64,000 bases of DNA from Ctena decussata (taxonomy: Eukaryota; Mollusca; Bivalvia; Lucinida; Lucinidae). Where the stretch lies: positions 103,339,298 to 103,403,297 of the forward strand of contig OZ022498.1 of NCBI GenBank assembly GCA_963989385.1, given 5' to 3'. Made by a program: the position numbers and the translations under genes. Within the stretch, counting starts at the first letter, position 1, and each line of letters opens with the position of its first letter. Positions 53,570 to 64,000 of this stretch are shown piece by piece. The notes under the pieces are model-generated. The model did no database searches, had not been told where the DNA came from, and worked only from the letters and a program-made list of their open reading frames with translations.

Positions 53570-54055
53570 ATTTATTTAAATGGGGACTACTCTTGCTTAT
53601 CATGCAGCCTCTGCAAACTTCTACCTCATATGTATGTATGATAACATAATCTGATATGACGTCAGTTTAGAACTAAGCCTGCGCGAATGATATCAGGCAG
53701 TGCCTTCGGAAGCGATCTCTGAAAGCGATTGGCTACTCAGGCACATTGGACATCATAACAATGTTCGATTGGTCAACTGTCGTCACCGAATCACGTCATC
53801 ACGCATATAGCCTCGCATCTTATTCTTTTCCCCAACTCGTTTAATAAATTCAATAATACATTAGTACTCATGTAAGATCCTCTGTGTAAATGGACACTGA
53901 TCAGGAACTAATACAATAAAATTCCACATCCCACCCCCAACACCGAACAGGAAATAGTAACATGAAGTAACAAACAAGACCTTACTAGCGGGTAGCAAAA
54001 CAAATAGCTCTTTCCCACACAGGTGGTCACAAAACTAGCCTAAACCTAACATAAT
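53570..54055. other. No recognisable feature
   Basis: AT-rich spacer between two family A copies. Confidence 0.45.
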
Positions 54056-54291
54056 GAGCCACGACACGAGAAAACCAACAAAGTGGTTGTGCGCCCAGCA
54101 AAGACTAAGATCAACCTGGGCATCCGTCATGTCTGTTCAGAGTATCCGCTTTGCACTTTAAGGGTAGCTAAGGGTCCAAGCAACCTCCATGCGGGCAACG
54201 AAGACTCTGATCAGACTGGGCGAATGCCCAGGCTGATTTGAGTCTGCGCTGGGCGCACAACCACTTTGTTGGTTTTCTCGTGTCGCGGCTC
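54056..54291. mobile_element. Family A palindromic MITE
   Basis: 236 bp, GAGCCACGACACGAG to the complementary end. Flanks TAAT and AAAT differ by one base. Confidence 0.93.
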
Positions 54292-55626
54292 AAATATACG
54301 ATTCACATAGTCACACAAAACATGTATTTTTCCAAACTTTCTATTTTTACATGTATATAAGTAAATCATACAGCAGAATGAATGAGAACAAGCAAACAAA
54401 ACAAAACGAATTTTCAAAGTATGATTAAGCGCAAACAACAAACAATAGCATCGGTAGACCAGCACCGCCTTGAAACGGTCTGTAATAAATTACTATGGGC
54501 TTTAACCGGTATTAAGGAGCTCCAAAAACCTCGCCATAGCTTCTTTCGATATTCAAGTGACAACACAACAATACAAAAATAAAGTAAAGAAACACGTGAA
54601 ACCCTCGTGTTAATCCATTTTCTACCCCAAACCATAAAATAAATCAGAAGGCAAAGTTGACAGCTATAAAGACGCAAACCACGTTGCTAGAAGACTACAG
54701 ACAAAACAGATAATCAGACACAATATTTTTAACAATTTTTTAATATCAAATATTAATAATAAAATCACGACGGAAGCACCACCTTAAAACGATCACTGAT
54801 AAATTACTGGTGTGTGTATTTGGGAAGGGAGAGGGGGCCTGGAACTAGTTTACGGAACTTCTGCCCTCGTCCTAGCTTCCATCGTGATTCAGTCTGGGAG
54901 CTATATGTTAAACAACGTTTCGAACTGAAAAAAGTTGTATTTGTTGACGTTATTATACAAAAATCTCTAAGTGTTAGTTTATCTTTTTGTTTAATGTTCA
55001 TTGTTTCTGATGTTTTTACCATAATTCTTTACCTTCAAACACTACAATCATTGGCTGTAAAACCTAACACTTCCGAGAACCACCTCCATGTTGACTTCAA
55101 CCAGGCACGTTATATACCGTAAAACTTACAAGTATTGGGACAGATAGGTCTAAGCAAACAGTGTAGACCGTATTCAAACTGCGCAGTCTGTTCAGGTTCT
55201 ACACTGTTTGCCATTCCCTCTTCATCTTTAAGAAGAATTACTGCATTGGAAAAGCAAACATTTCTGTTTTAGGACAATTACTGTAAATGTTTGGGTGTCC
55301 CAATTTTCAGATTTTTTGCGGTAATACGTGTCAACAAATCCCAGTAATATCAGAGAAAACTATTGATTTTGAAGCAAGTTACATTTTGCAAGTTAAATAA
55401 TTGATGAGGAGCGTCAATAGACATTTGCAATATCAAATTCTAGGGAATTCCGTGAAAATTCTAAGTTTTGGGGCAGAAATTCCAGAGCTAGGAGCGTATA
55501 TAAAGATTTGACCAAGGTCTGCGCATGTTATTACAACCAGTGATCTCACCCAATATACTCTGATAGAAAAAAGGCTTGTTTAAACTCGAAGTTTGTTGTA
55601 TCTATTTTGCTAAAACCAGAGCACAG
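54292..55626. other. Unassigned, with a family C palindrome
   Basis: 55154-55212 is an imperfect family C palindrome (gcaaacagtgtagacc ... ggttctacactgtttgcc). The 102-codon frame at 54814-55122 has one hydrophobic run and no known motif. Confidence 0.45.
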
Positions 55627-55805
55627 ATTGAAGAGTGTCCAATTTCATTCTTCCATTACGGTAATCCAATACGGAATATGCATGCATTGCCTTATTTTGG
55701 TCTATTTCGTGTAGACAGTTTCGGAAAAGGAGCGTCTTTTAATATGTTTAACAGCTATTTCGATTCCCAATACGAGCAAGTAGAAAATATGTATTATGGC
55801 ATCTG
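55627..55805 (+). other. Candidate internal exon, unknown gene
   Basis: An open frame with protein-like composition (IEECPISFFHYGNPIRNMHA, then LPYFGLFRVDSFGKG and YFDSQYEQVENMYYGIW) lies between a possible acceptor (attttgctaaaaccagagcacag, ending 55626) and a possible donor (CTG|GTGAGG at 55806). 179 bp is a common internal exon size. The acceptor tract is only weakly pyrimidine-rich, no domain is recognised, and no neighbouring exon was found. An in-frame stop directly overlaps the donor. Confidence 0.25.
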
Positions 55806-56134
55806 GTGAGGACACAACTCTCCTACGCGGGCATGTTATGTTGAAACAGCTGGAAATTAACGTTGATTCTGCGTTATTACTTTATTATCTAACTTCTTGT
55901 ACATTGCTGATGTGGTTCGCTGAAAAGATTCTTTAAAGCTTTTACAAACCTCCATGCCTGCTATTAGCCTCCCAATGTCAGTAACAGGGTTGAATTAGAT
56001 TCTTCAATGGCACAAGAAAGTTAAAATAGTTCTGATAATTATTCTTGTCTTCTAGATAATTGAGCTTTTTTGAGGGCCTCATGGAGAATTAACTTTATTT
56101 TATGCTAAATGTTGTAACCCTCGTTAAATAAAGT
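55806..56134. other. No recognisable feature
   Basis: Short stretch with no frame or repeat I can support. Confidence 0.45.
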
Positions 56135-56151
56135 CTTTACTTACTAACTTG

Positions 56152-56189
<38 letters not shown>

Positions 56190-56190
56190 A
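56135..56190 (+). repeat. (TTAC)n microsatellite
   Basis: Near-perfect TTAC tetranucleotide run of about 55 bp. Confidence 0.95.
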
Positions 56191-56477
56191 GAAAAGGCAA
56201 ATTTTACCATGAAATATCACGTGATGTGCATGCTTACGTGTATGAACGTAGTATGAGACAACCATAGTATGGTTGTCCACATACCACTCGCTAAAACTCG
56301 TGGATTTTCTCTTTGTACGGTCAGAAGAACCAAGATCACATGCATAGGCAATCATGATCAGCCAGTATGACCATATGCAGCTTCTTAAGTGGCAGTAAAT
56401 CCAAATGATAACTGAGTCTCAGCAGTGATGAATTGCCTGTGCCTTTGCAAGAAAAGCATTCTAGACCAAGAGCATTT

Positions 56478-56628
56478 GAGACGCGACGCGAGAAAACCAA
56501 CAATGTGGTTGTGCGCCCAGCGCAGACTCAGATCAGCGAAGAGACTGTCCAGACTGGGTGGATGTCCAGACTGATCTGAATCGCGCAGGGCGCACAACCG
56601 CATTGTTGGTTTTCACGCGTCGCGGCTC
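56478..56628. mobile_element. Family A MITE, internally deleted (151 bp), exact ATTT duplication
   Basis: Ends GAGACGCGACGCGAG and complement, ATTT on both sides. About 85 bp of the centre, including one inner hairpin and its loop, is missing. Confidence 0.94.
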
Positions 56629-56732
56629 ATTTAATAAACTAGATAGGACTATCCAGAGCAATTAGGTTTCACCTTCTGATACTTTCTGTTCTTGTTCAGG
56701 GAGCTTCGTATCGGTGTCGATTAAGCGCTGGC

Positions 56733-56880
56733 TAACTGTTCTTGAGATACCGGAATCGAATCCCGCCGGCGACGGAATTCTCGACACCGAAAACGGGGCT
56801 ACATTGCACACAACTTTTCATTTTCGCCTTACCACGGTCGCGCCATGACTGAAATATTGTTGAAAAGGACATACATGTAA
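56733..56880 (+). mobile_element. SINE-2 copy, plus strand
   Basis: Box B-like GGAATCGAATCCCG near 56750, body with cgaaaacggggctacattg, tail atgactgaaatattgttgaaaaggacat. Box A is unclear. Confidence 0.5.
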
Positions 56881-59639
56881 AACCCATTTTTACCCATGCA
56901 CCTGTCTTCTTGTTTAGTGTTATTGAAAGGATGGTACAGTAGCAAAACGTTGAATGAGATTTAAAAGCCTTATAACAAAACAATATTGCCACAATAGTAT
57001 AAAGTGAAAGTCATTCATGAATCACTATTTGTTATCATAATCGAGCCTTGACTTCATTCATATCTGCAAAATAAAGGCGTGCTTGTGGCCTGAACATTTT
57101 TGAGCAATGGCAAAGGACATTCTCATCGTGAAACAATGAAAAAGCTTCAATTTCTAATCAGTTAACTGATGTTATCCTAATTAATATGCATTGCAAGTAT
57201 GTCTGAGGTCTCTAAACAATCATCCTAAGAAAAAAGTCTTAAAATGCAATGATTAATGTCTCTCCCTAAATTCTTGGGTCACAGCAACTGTTCCATTAGT
57301 AATAACCTCTTCAATCTACACATTCCTGAAGGAAAATTAGTAAACACGTAGGAAAAGTAACTATATCATATTCCGTTTGGCCACCCTTCTCACTGGGTCT
57401 CAACTGTTGAAGGAAAGAATTTGCTCCTTCAAGAGAAATTTCTTCCTTTAAAAGATGCATCCAGTTAAGAAGGCTTCGTGGTTCATTTAAGCAAGCAGGC
57501 AGTCACAAAAGTTGTTCTCCTGGAGGTGCACCAATACACATTAAAAGAGATATTTTATAAAACTGCTGATTAACAGTACAGACTCATTTTGGGTTATCCA
57601 ACCAGGCACACAACGTCAAATGACGTCGCATCAACTGACGTCAAGTCTTACAGACGTCAAAACGACATCGTTTCGATGGTTTTTTGCATGCTGGGATATC
57701 ATCCATTCAAATATTCATGTTTGATTATTGAGGCTAAATATGGAATTCGTACTTTTGCATTTTTTTCACTCTATTAGTTGTTTACTTTTTATTTAAGACT
57801 TTTCTAAAAATACTTGCAAACATTTACTTGAGGGATTAAAGATAACACCAGTTACTATGGAAACTGATCCTCAAAGGTTAGGATAATCTACTTATTATGT
57901 TATGTATCAGATTTCAGGTCTACATGGTCTGACTTTTTTTTCCTTTTTTTAAATAAATAAGCAAGCTTGCTCACACCATTCAATACGTTTTTCCAGCGAA
58001 AGGCATTTTTAACTGGAAAAATTTTATGGGTTCATATTCTGATTAAAATCCTATAAAATAAATGGATTATTAATGGGCTCCATTTGCGCCTGCAGAATTT
58101 TAATCTGTTACGAATATGGTTTTATAAAAAGGTATCATATTCCATGTGTAAACAAAGATGGATCAAGTTTGCTTGGGTGTCCGTCTTCTGCTTTTACATA
58201 TAGGCAGTTTTGCAGATTTTAGAGCGCACGTGTGTACATACATGTAAAACATGTATGTTTTACATGTACGTATACATATGTGCTCTAAGAATGTTCGGGC
58301 ATGCAGGCTATTCTAAGTCTTTGCGTTTTGAATATGGCACCTTAAGTTTATGGAACCCAGCTATTTAATTTTGTTCTGTGACAGATTAGTTAGGACGCTT
58401 TCCGCTAATGTTTTATTTTAATCTGCAAAAACAGATTAGCTTTTTGTTCTTGGTTTGAACAAATTGGTTAATACTCTTCTTTCAATTTATCTGCCTTTGT
58501 AAATCATTTTTAGGGGCTCTCTTAATTTTTCACGCCTACGACTATAGGAACACTGGTCCAAAACTGTAGATTTCTAAGGTCAATAAACGATAGGGTTAGT
58601 TTATTTCAGCTTTTGATAGATATAACAAAACATAAAAATAAAGAAAAAAAAGTGAAATCAGGATTTTTTTCGTTTTCGTTTGGAAAACCTCTTACAAAAA
58701 GTATGTGTATTTTTCATATAATACATTACTGCAGTCAGTTTTGTACGATTTAAGCAGTAAAGACAATGGGCTTCAAAAACATGGTTCGTAGAAAAGTACA
58801 AGAACGTTCTCAATTCCAGCAGTCATGCTATGAAACAGAATCTGTATAGTTTGAATGTGTCGTAAAGTGATAGGTTTGTACTGATGAGTATGGCCTACGT
58901 GGACAATAAGTCACTCCCTAAAGCTGTAGGATTATCTATCCATTCAGACGGGCGGACAAACCATGGTATAACTATAGCATATACTCGTATGTGTTCTTGT
59001 TTTTTGGGGTGTTTTTGTATAATAAACATAATATAATGGTCCATGTTCTTATTATATCTCACAACAGACTTTATCGATGCAATTTATGTCCTAAAGAGTG
59101 GGCGAACCACAATGACTACTTCTTCTGTAATTACAGATTGCTCACGCAAACAGACAAGACCCACCTCAGACAGCGCGGATGCCCAGTCTGATCTGAGTTT
59201 TGTCTTACATGTTACTCGTTCCGATCTCAAGAATCATTACGTAATAAAATTAATTTTTACAAACACAAAGCAACTTGTCCAGACTGGCGCCATAGATTTA
59301 GATGAAATCGATTTGGATACAAAATTGATGCAGGAATCATAAGCAAACTTTAATTGAATAAAATCGACGTTGACGTGAAATGATGAAACTGAAAAAGTCA
59401 TTTGTAACGTAAAATACTTTCATTGTCGATGTCGTCTTTTACGTCCTGGAATAATGTTCAGCTATGGCTGTTTTGTCTTGGTACATGTAACATAGAAAAT
59501 TAACTTCAGTACACGATAACATAGGGTATTGTCGATTGTTCATTTGCAGAGTAGATTATTATGTATTATCCTCTTCTTGGTAATGCATGTATTTTCTGAT
59601 TGCATTGTGACTAATATCCTTTTAATATCTCTTTTGTTG
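56881..59639. other. Long stretch without recognisable gene
   Basis: Contains a family K hairpin (57405-57510). There is also a palindrome at about 58221-58288 (agagcgcacgtgtgtacatacatgtaaaac and partner), and a family A inner-hairpin scrap (gcgcggatgcccagtctgatctgag) at 59173. The 99-codon frame at 59043 runs through that scrap. Confidence 0.4.
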
Positions 59640-61300
59640 TATTTACTCATATTAGTGGAGCGGGGTATAGCGAAAATACTTCAGTTGATGATACAAGCAT
59701 GAAATTTACAGGATAGCAAGTACCTGGCATACACTTTAACATAAGATCGTGGGCCACTTGAAATTATGTCATTTTCAAGATGGCCGCCGCAAAAACAAAA
59801 TGTCCGCCATTTTTATGTACTTTTCAACACATTATTTAAGGTAATAGTCCAGAGGCCCGTTGGCATGGATGTTTATTTTGTGCCCTGATTATAGTCACTT
59901 AGAGCATTGACTTAGGGAGTTGCAAAATGGTTGTTGCCAGTGTTTCTTTCAACACTTTACCGAAAAAATGGCCAAAGTGGTGGGTGGGGTAACACTGGTC
60001 CATTACAGCACCTAAATGCAATAAACGCAATGTAGAAAATACTTTGTGTCATAAATATCGCTTTTTAAATGTTCTAATACATAAAAAGCAAACTGAAGTC
60101 TGTAAATGATGACCAAAAAGCATGATATTTTGTAACGTATATAACTGTAAATAAAATACAAATAATCAATGAGAAACAGACCAAACGGTGGAATGAAATT
60201 TTTACATATGGTCCTAAATTAGCATAATCTATCGCTTTTATTTGACTCATGCTCATCTCAACTTTGACAGAATTCCTTGATATATTTTGAATCAGTTAGG
60301 TTGCAGTTAGAAGTGGCGATATCAGTTGAAGACAGAATATAACTTATTTCTTATGAATTCCTGAAACACTGGTAAGAAGGTATAATTAGCTGTAGTCTGT
60401 ATTATGTCTTAAAGTGAAAAAGTGTACAAGTACGCAATGTAAAATGCTATTCTTATATTCATTAGACAATAATAATTTTGGGTTGTATCTGAAAGGCACC
60501 CAAACAGTAACATTACGTAACATAATCGAAATCCGTCCCAGGAAGAATAATCCAGGGTCATATGTAATAAAAATCGGGTCTTCGTGTATACAACAACTTC
60601 CATTTGATGTTGTTATCATAATCAGTAAAGCAGTCTGTCAGCAGCTCAAAAATGGTTGTTGCTATATCATTTTATGTGTTTTACCTAGAAACTGACCAAA
60701 GTAACGGGTGGGGTAACATTAGCGTGTTACAGCAGCAATCTGTTACAAACGAAATGTATGGAACAATTAACTTTATAAAAAGAAAGCGCAATTAAAAATT
60801 ATCAATATGATTTTTTTTATATCTAAATAAATAGCTATATTGACAAATTTAGATGTAGATAATCATCAGTCAAATAAGACCAGTAAGGTACATAACCGTG
60901 ACTAAAACACAATTAACATACATGAATCGCTGGAATGAATTTTATATGATTGGTCCTTAATCAACATACTCTGTCACTTCTCTTTAAACCATGTTGAAAG
61001 AACTTCTTGCATATGTTGATTTAGTTAAGAAGCAGTTAGCTGTGGCATTGCCAGCTGAAGAGAAAAGTTTACTTTTCCTTACGATTTTCCCCAAAACAGT
61101 TACTGACGAAAATATCTAACTGTAGATGATATAGCCTTTCAGTGTAACTGTTTATGTCTTAAGTTTACACATGTGAATCAGCCATGAAGAAACACCACTG
61201 TTTGTGCCTCCAAGTCTGATAATATGGGATTGTCCTGTATTTGAAAGGCATTGTAACAGTAACATTACGGTACATATCTGTAATGTATTAGGAATAAGTT
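59640..61300 (+). repeat. Diverged tandem duplication, about 720-bp unit
   Basis: Shared ordered phrases about 725 bp apart: aaaatggttgttgc (59925/60650), gggtggggtaacatt (59982/60708), tggaatgaaattttacatatggtcc (60190/60932), gttaagaagcagttag-like (60296/61023), and ctgaaaggca-aacagtaacatta (60489/61240, about 751 bp apart). Roughly two and a half units. The 93-codon frame at 60414 lies in one unit and is not kept in the other. Function unknown. Confidence 0.65.
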
Positions 61301-62959
61301 TTTTTTTATTTGAGTAAGTTGTTTTCAAAGGCTCAATTCTTGGATGCCAGAAAGCATTTAACTTACCATTGATATTAAGACAGCAAATATTTACTTTTTA
61401 TACACTCACAAGAACTCAACATGAACATCTGAAGCATTTAGAATTTTCTGAACATTTTTGACTAACAGCAACACCAGAAAACGCATCACTTAAAATCTTG
61501 GGGGACCAGTATAATATGTATAAGTTGACCTAACTGATCCATGTTTAGGTTTAGAATTATCATAGGGGAGATACCTGTTTCCCTGCCTGTGCTGTCTACC
61601 GAGGCAATCAGGTAACCTACATGCAAAAGTGGCCGTCAGCTGAGGCAACTGATAAAGTATCGGCTCACTTGACAGTTATTATCATCGTGCTTGAATGTAA
61701 TCAACGTTACCTTTTTGTGTTGCTTCCATCTGTTACACTGCACCATATTATCACTATGTCAATTAAGTAATGGAAAATGATATACTTTAAGAGACACATG
61801 AGTCATGAGTCTGTTCATGACGTGTATCTCTCATTGTAACATTACCAAGATATATTTGGTCAGATAATTCTGTACAGTCCCTGTTTGTGTTCTGATACAT
61901 TATTATCAATACATTAAGTGTTACGAAAGACAAATGTAGTTTTGATCATTCGACTTTTAATATGTATGCTTCTTCTATCATTGTATTAATATAAATGGTA
62001 TCAGAAAGCTGCAATTTCTTTCTGTATATGAACTCATTCAGAAAAGCGGTAAGACTTCATTCATAAGCAGTTAACCCATGTAATTATTGCTAAACAATAA
62101 TTATTAATAATAAAAATTATAGTAATATCTTCAAAGTCAAGGAGGTCATCTGAAAATAGATATATCAAGGTTTGTCCTTGACATGAATAGTATGCATTAC
62201 CTTATCATTTGCTAATTTTTAATTCAGAACTAATGTATTACTGTTTCAGCTTATGAGATATGAGGAACTTATAAATTACCCAGTAACTCGTTGTATACGT
62301 TATTCGATCTGTTTTCCTTCTCTTTGTTTTGTTACCGTACTGCAAAGTGAAACTACATGTCATTACATTCTTTAGGACAACTGGTATTTGCCCAGAAATA
62401 TCCCACATCAAATATGCTGTCGTTTTGCGTTGCCACTTAATTTTGAGGCTTAGAATTCTGTAGAACTCAGTCCCTTAAAACGTAAAATATTCATCAAATT
62501 AAAAGTAAGTCCTAATGCTGGTTCCATGCTAAATCGACTCATTTAAGGGACTGTTGAATATAAGCAGACTAGAAAAGGAAAGAAAAATAGCATGGAAATT
62601 AAACTAATTTTTAAACAAAAACATGTAATTCTATATTGTTGTGATAACCCATGTCTCGACTCCCCTTGCCTCTTTTTCTTGTAAATTAAATGTGTCTGAT
62701 GCTGCACTCTCAATGTCCCGGCTGGTACATTACCGTAAGGAACTATATACACAGACCAGATAACTCAAACTACTATGCAACATTTTGACTCGTGTTTTGT
62801 TTCAAGATTTTAACTGAGCAACGTTGGTTTCCTAGGTAACGTAATATATGCGATAATCTTACAAAGTAAGTACACTTAGTTAGAAAGTGTTCACGTAAGC
62901 TTTGTAAGAAAATGGTGTGGCTTAACTCTTCAAGCCTAAGGTTACATTTTTGTTTTATA
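61301..62959. other. Long stretch without recognisable gene
   Basis: AT-rich. No frame above 70 codons and no element ends identified. Confidence 0.45.
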
Positions 62960-63729
62960 GTCCGTTTGCTCCCAAGTGCAAACGGGGTTTGGCTTATTTT
63001 CTCGAAAACGATGAAAGTTCCATCAAATGTTCAAATGTCCTAATGATTCCTATAACTTTACATAACAGAATACAAAAAATCCAAATTTTTGGATGCTTTT
63101 GTAAAATATTTTCCATTAACAGTAATGCAAAAACTGAGCAGTTTCACTGAAGGGCATTGTATGCTTGTTAGAACAGCCAAAATATTGTAGATAGGCAATA
63201 GCGTAAACTCGATGTTTACTACAGGTGTGGGCGTATATGAATGAAATAGTAAAATGTATTCACCTGCTCGCACGCGTAACGCATGGTATCACTGGTCAGG
63301 TGATACTATGTTGTAAATAAACATGGAACTATTACATTATTTTGCGAGTAAAAAGTGTATATTTTAAAATTTGATAATATTTGGGTGAAACAAAAGTTAG
63401 AAAAAATGGATTCAAAATAAAATTTCAATTAATTATGCAAATTTTGTTCTAGGGATAGCATACATTGGTCACATGCTCTAATACGTAAAACTAAACGGGA
63501 ATTCCAACAGCCAACTTTTACTCCCTTGTAACTAAAAGGCGAAAATGACATATTTTAGGTCCTTTATTTGTATAGAAACTTTTTTTGTGCAAAACCTCAC
63601 ATTTCTGCAAAATTATGATTTTGTTATGTATAGGATGAAAATTAAGAATGAGCAATCCGAAAATCTTCTACCTCTCACCAATTTTGAGAAAATACTGGGG
63701 ATGCCGTTTGCATTTGGGAACAAACGGAC
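62960..63729. mobile_element. TA-inserted MITE, 770 bp
   Basis: Ends GTCCGTTTGCTCCCAAGTGC and near-complement, with TA on both sides (62958-62959, 63730-63731). A small internal palindrome lies at about 63281-63309 (ggtatcac-tggtcag-gtgatac). No transposase frame. Confidence 0.82.
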
Positions 63730-63731
63730 TA

Positions 63732-64000
63732 TACACTCTTTCAATCTGCAGGGTCAATGTACCAGTTCTGTCCAATAAACGAGGCAATACCTTGTTTTGA
63801 ATAGCTAATTACTGGTAATCTTACAGTATTAAACTTACCAGAACAGTCGCTAATCGGATTTCAGATTTATCCAACCGACTATATATTGCTTTATTTGAAG
63901 CCTGTATACAAACTATTTGCTGGCTTATAATTGCTGCATTTTTTCTATTGTGAAATGTATCTGTTTTGCAGTTTTTGATTATACAACAAAATGTCATGTA
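63732..64000. other. No recognisable feature
   Basis: End of the window; nothing seen. Confidence 0.45.

Noticed and set aside
59050..59130. Zinc-finger-like CNLCPKEW segment
   Set aside because: No second Cys/His pair at proper spacing, and the frame runs into a family A scrap.

Overview
The window looks like intergenic or intronic DNA from an animal, most likely a bivalve mollusc. The evidence is indirect. It is AT-rich, has no long open reading frames, and is packed with short palindromic DNA transposons, tRNA-derived SINEs, Helentron/pearl-like tandem-repeat elements (a group first described in oysters), a Ty3/gypsy-type LTR element and decayed LINE and mariner pieces. I recognise no host gene. 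Two short stretches (40916-41020 minus, 55627-55805 plus) have the form of internal exons but cannot be named. Species is not determinable by eye.

Layout. 1-3060: tail of one Helentron-like element, a partial second one, and a diverged tandem array whose units carry an AAGATGGCCGCC core. 4141-4570: another Helentron-like fragment. 4999-10578: a nearly intact, recently inserted, non-autonomous LTR retrotransposon (LTRs 5003-6407 and 9173-10574, target duplication GTAT). 10631-11660: a 5'-truncated, frameshifted LINE reverse transcriptase. 11740-12065: a duplicated hairpin repeat. 14438-19302: a nested set: a 1.19-kb element (family F) split by a 3.67-kb TA-inserted element (G), itself carrying a Helentron-like element and a SINE; an unsplit copy of F at 33367-34560 proves the nesting. 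20880-25768: small inverted-repeat elements, one of 222 bp with a perfect 5-bp target duplication. 26406-29930: a tandem-repeat element interrupted by a 2.08-kb fold-back element with 638-bp arms. 30268-31122: another inverted repeat. 32340-32600: mariner transposase remnant. 38999-39219: palindromic MITE with CAG duplication. 40254-40538: SINE with 10-bp duplication. 49060-51700: tandem arrays split by a TA-inserted MITE. 59640-61300: a diverged 0.72-kb tandem duplication. 62960-63729: second TA-inserted MITE.

The commonest repeat is a 236-bp palindrome (family A, 16 copies plus scraps). Its ends start GAGCCGCGAC, and six copies have exact 4-bp target duplications. Each arm contains a smaller hairpin, so it is a palindrome built of palindromes. 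A 69-bp perfect palindrome at 44504-44572 represents a second short hairpin family.

The most unusual items are the CAC-ended elements with 5-bp target duplications (26892-28966 and 24412-24633), the family A palindromes, and the nested F/G structure. Superfamily assignments for these are inference from end sequence and duplication length only; no transposase is encoded in the window apart from the mariner remnant.
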